DNA of 6,907 nucleotides from Marinagarivorans sp. UBA5868 (GTDB lineage: Bacteria; Pseudomonadota; Gammaproteobacteria; Pseudomonadales; Cellvibrionaceae): positions 1-6,907 of the forward strand of contig DJFQ01000041.1 in the NCBI GenBank assembly GCA_002432095.1, written 5' to 3'. The position numbers were made by a program, and so were the translations under genes. Position 1 is the stretch's first letter; each line of letters starts with the position of its first letter. The notes under the pieces were generated by a model, which was not told where the DNA came from, made no database searches, and was given only the letters and a program-made list of their open reading frames with translations. Shown here piece after piece: positions 6,753 through 6,907 of this stretch.

Positions 6753-6907
6753 ATGCATATGAAAAACCTCTCCATACATCGCCGTATATGTTATGTCCTA
6801 CAAGGCATTCTGTTTTTGGAGATGCTCGCAGCGCTTTGGCAACAAAATTGGCTCCCCGCGTTTACCGCCGCCGGCATTATTGCCATCACGCTGATTCCGT
6901 TTTTTGC
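6753..6907 (+). CDS. N-terminus of an unrecognised membrane protein (cut by window end)
   Basis: The frame opens after a TGA at 6741-6743 and runs to the last base. Possible starts are ATG at 6753 and ATG at 6759 (ATG CAT ATG), with a TTG at 6750; none has a strong Shine-Dalgarno. About 51 residues are visible. A short basic start (KNLSIHRR) is followed by a hydrophobic helix (ICYVLQGILFLEMLAALW), a short polar and tryptophan-containing turn, and a second hydrophobic helix (FTAAGIIAITLIPFF). This looks like the first two transmembrane segments of a polytopic inner-membrane protein. The pattern faintly recalls small uncharacterised integral membrane families, but too little is present to name one. 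It is divergent from the GLUG-repeat gene. Confidence 0.6.
   Translation, partial: MHMKNLSIHRRICYVLQGILFLEMLAALWQQNWLPAFTAAGIIAITLIPFF

Noticed and set aside
6572..6775. Minus-strand 67-codon open frame in the GC-rich block
   Set aside because: No ribosome site, no recognised family, and it overlaps the start of the plus-strand membrane protein. Short open frames are expected in GC-rich DNA.
6375..6779. Minus-strand 134-codon open frame overlapping the start of the GLUG-repeat gene
   Set aside because: It runs out of frame through the signal peptide and ribosome site of the better supported gene, and its protein has no recognisable domain or sensible composition.

Overview
The window looks like chromosomal DNA of a Gram-negative bacterium. 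The best guess is a carbohydrate-degrading gammaproteobacterium of the Cellvibrionaceae type. The grounds are Sec signal peptides on two proteins, a secreted beta-L-arabinofuranosidase-type glycosidase, and a GLUG-repeat surface protein that ends in what looks like a GlyGly-CTERM (rhombosortase) sorting tail. Base composition is near 50 % GC. The taxonomic placement is inference from gene content only.

Layout: (1) nt 1-1335 (+): a B12-binding-type radical SAM enzyme whose 5' end lies outside the window. (2) nt 1336-1516: a leader with two tandem TATAAT boxes between two near-identical 14-bp direct repeats, probably the promoter and operator of the next gene. (3) nt 1517-3901 (+): a complete, secreted, three-part GH127/GH146-type beta-L-arabinofuranosidase with the Glu/Cys/Cys/Cys zinc-thiolate site intact. 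(4) nt 3902-4066: a gap holding a 10-bp perfect inverted repeat just upstream of (5) nt 4067-4975 (+), a 10-TM EamA/DMT-family transporter. (6) nt 4991-5017: a 10-bp perfect hairpin between convergent genes, probably a shared terminator. (7) nt 5039-6466 (-): a secreted or surface-anchored GLUG-repeat protein with DxDxDG calcium-type motifs. (8) nt 6479-6749: a gene-free, unusually GC-rich intergenic stretch. (9) nt 6753-6907 (+): the start of an unrecognised membrane protein cut by the window edge.

How the genes work together: the glycosidase would release L-arabinose from plant or algal polysaccharide fragments in the periplasm. The downstream transporter has no visible link to that substrate. 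The radical SAM gene is separated by 181 bp that contains its own promoter candidate, so it is probably a different transcription unit. I see no CRISPR, phage, transposase, toxin-antitoxin or defence genes, and no clear new multi-gene system. The least explained parts are the repeat-flanked promoter of the glycosidase, the inverted repeat ahead of the transporter, and the GC-rich intergenic block near the right end.
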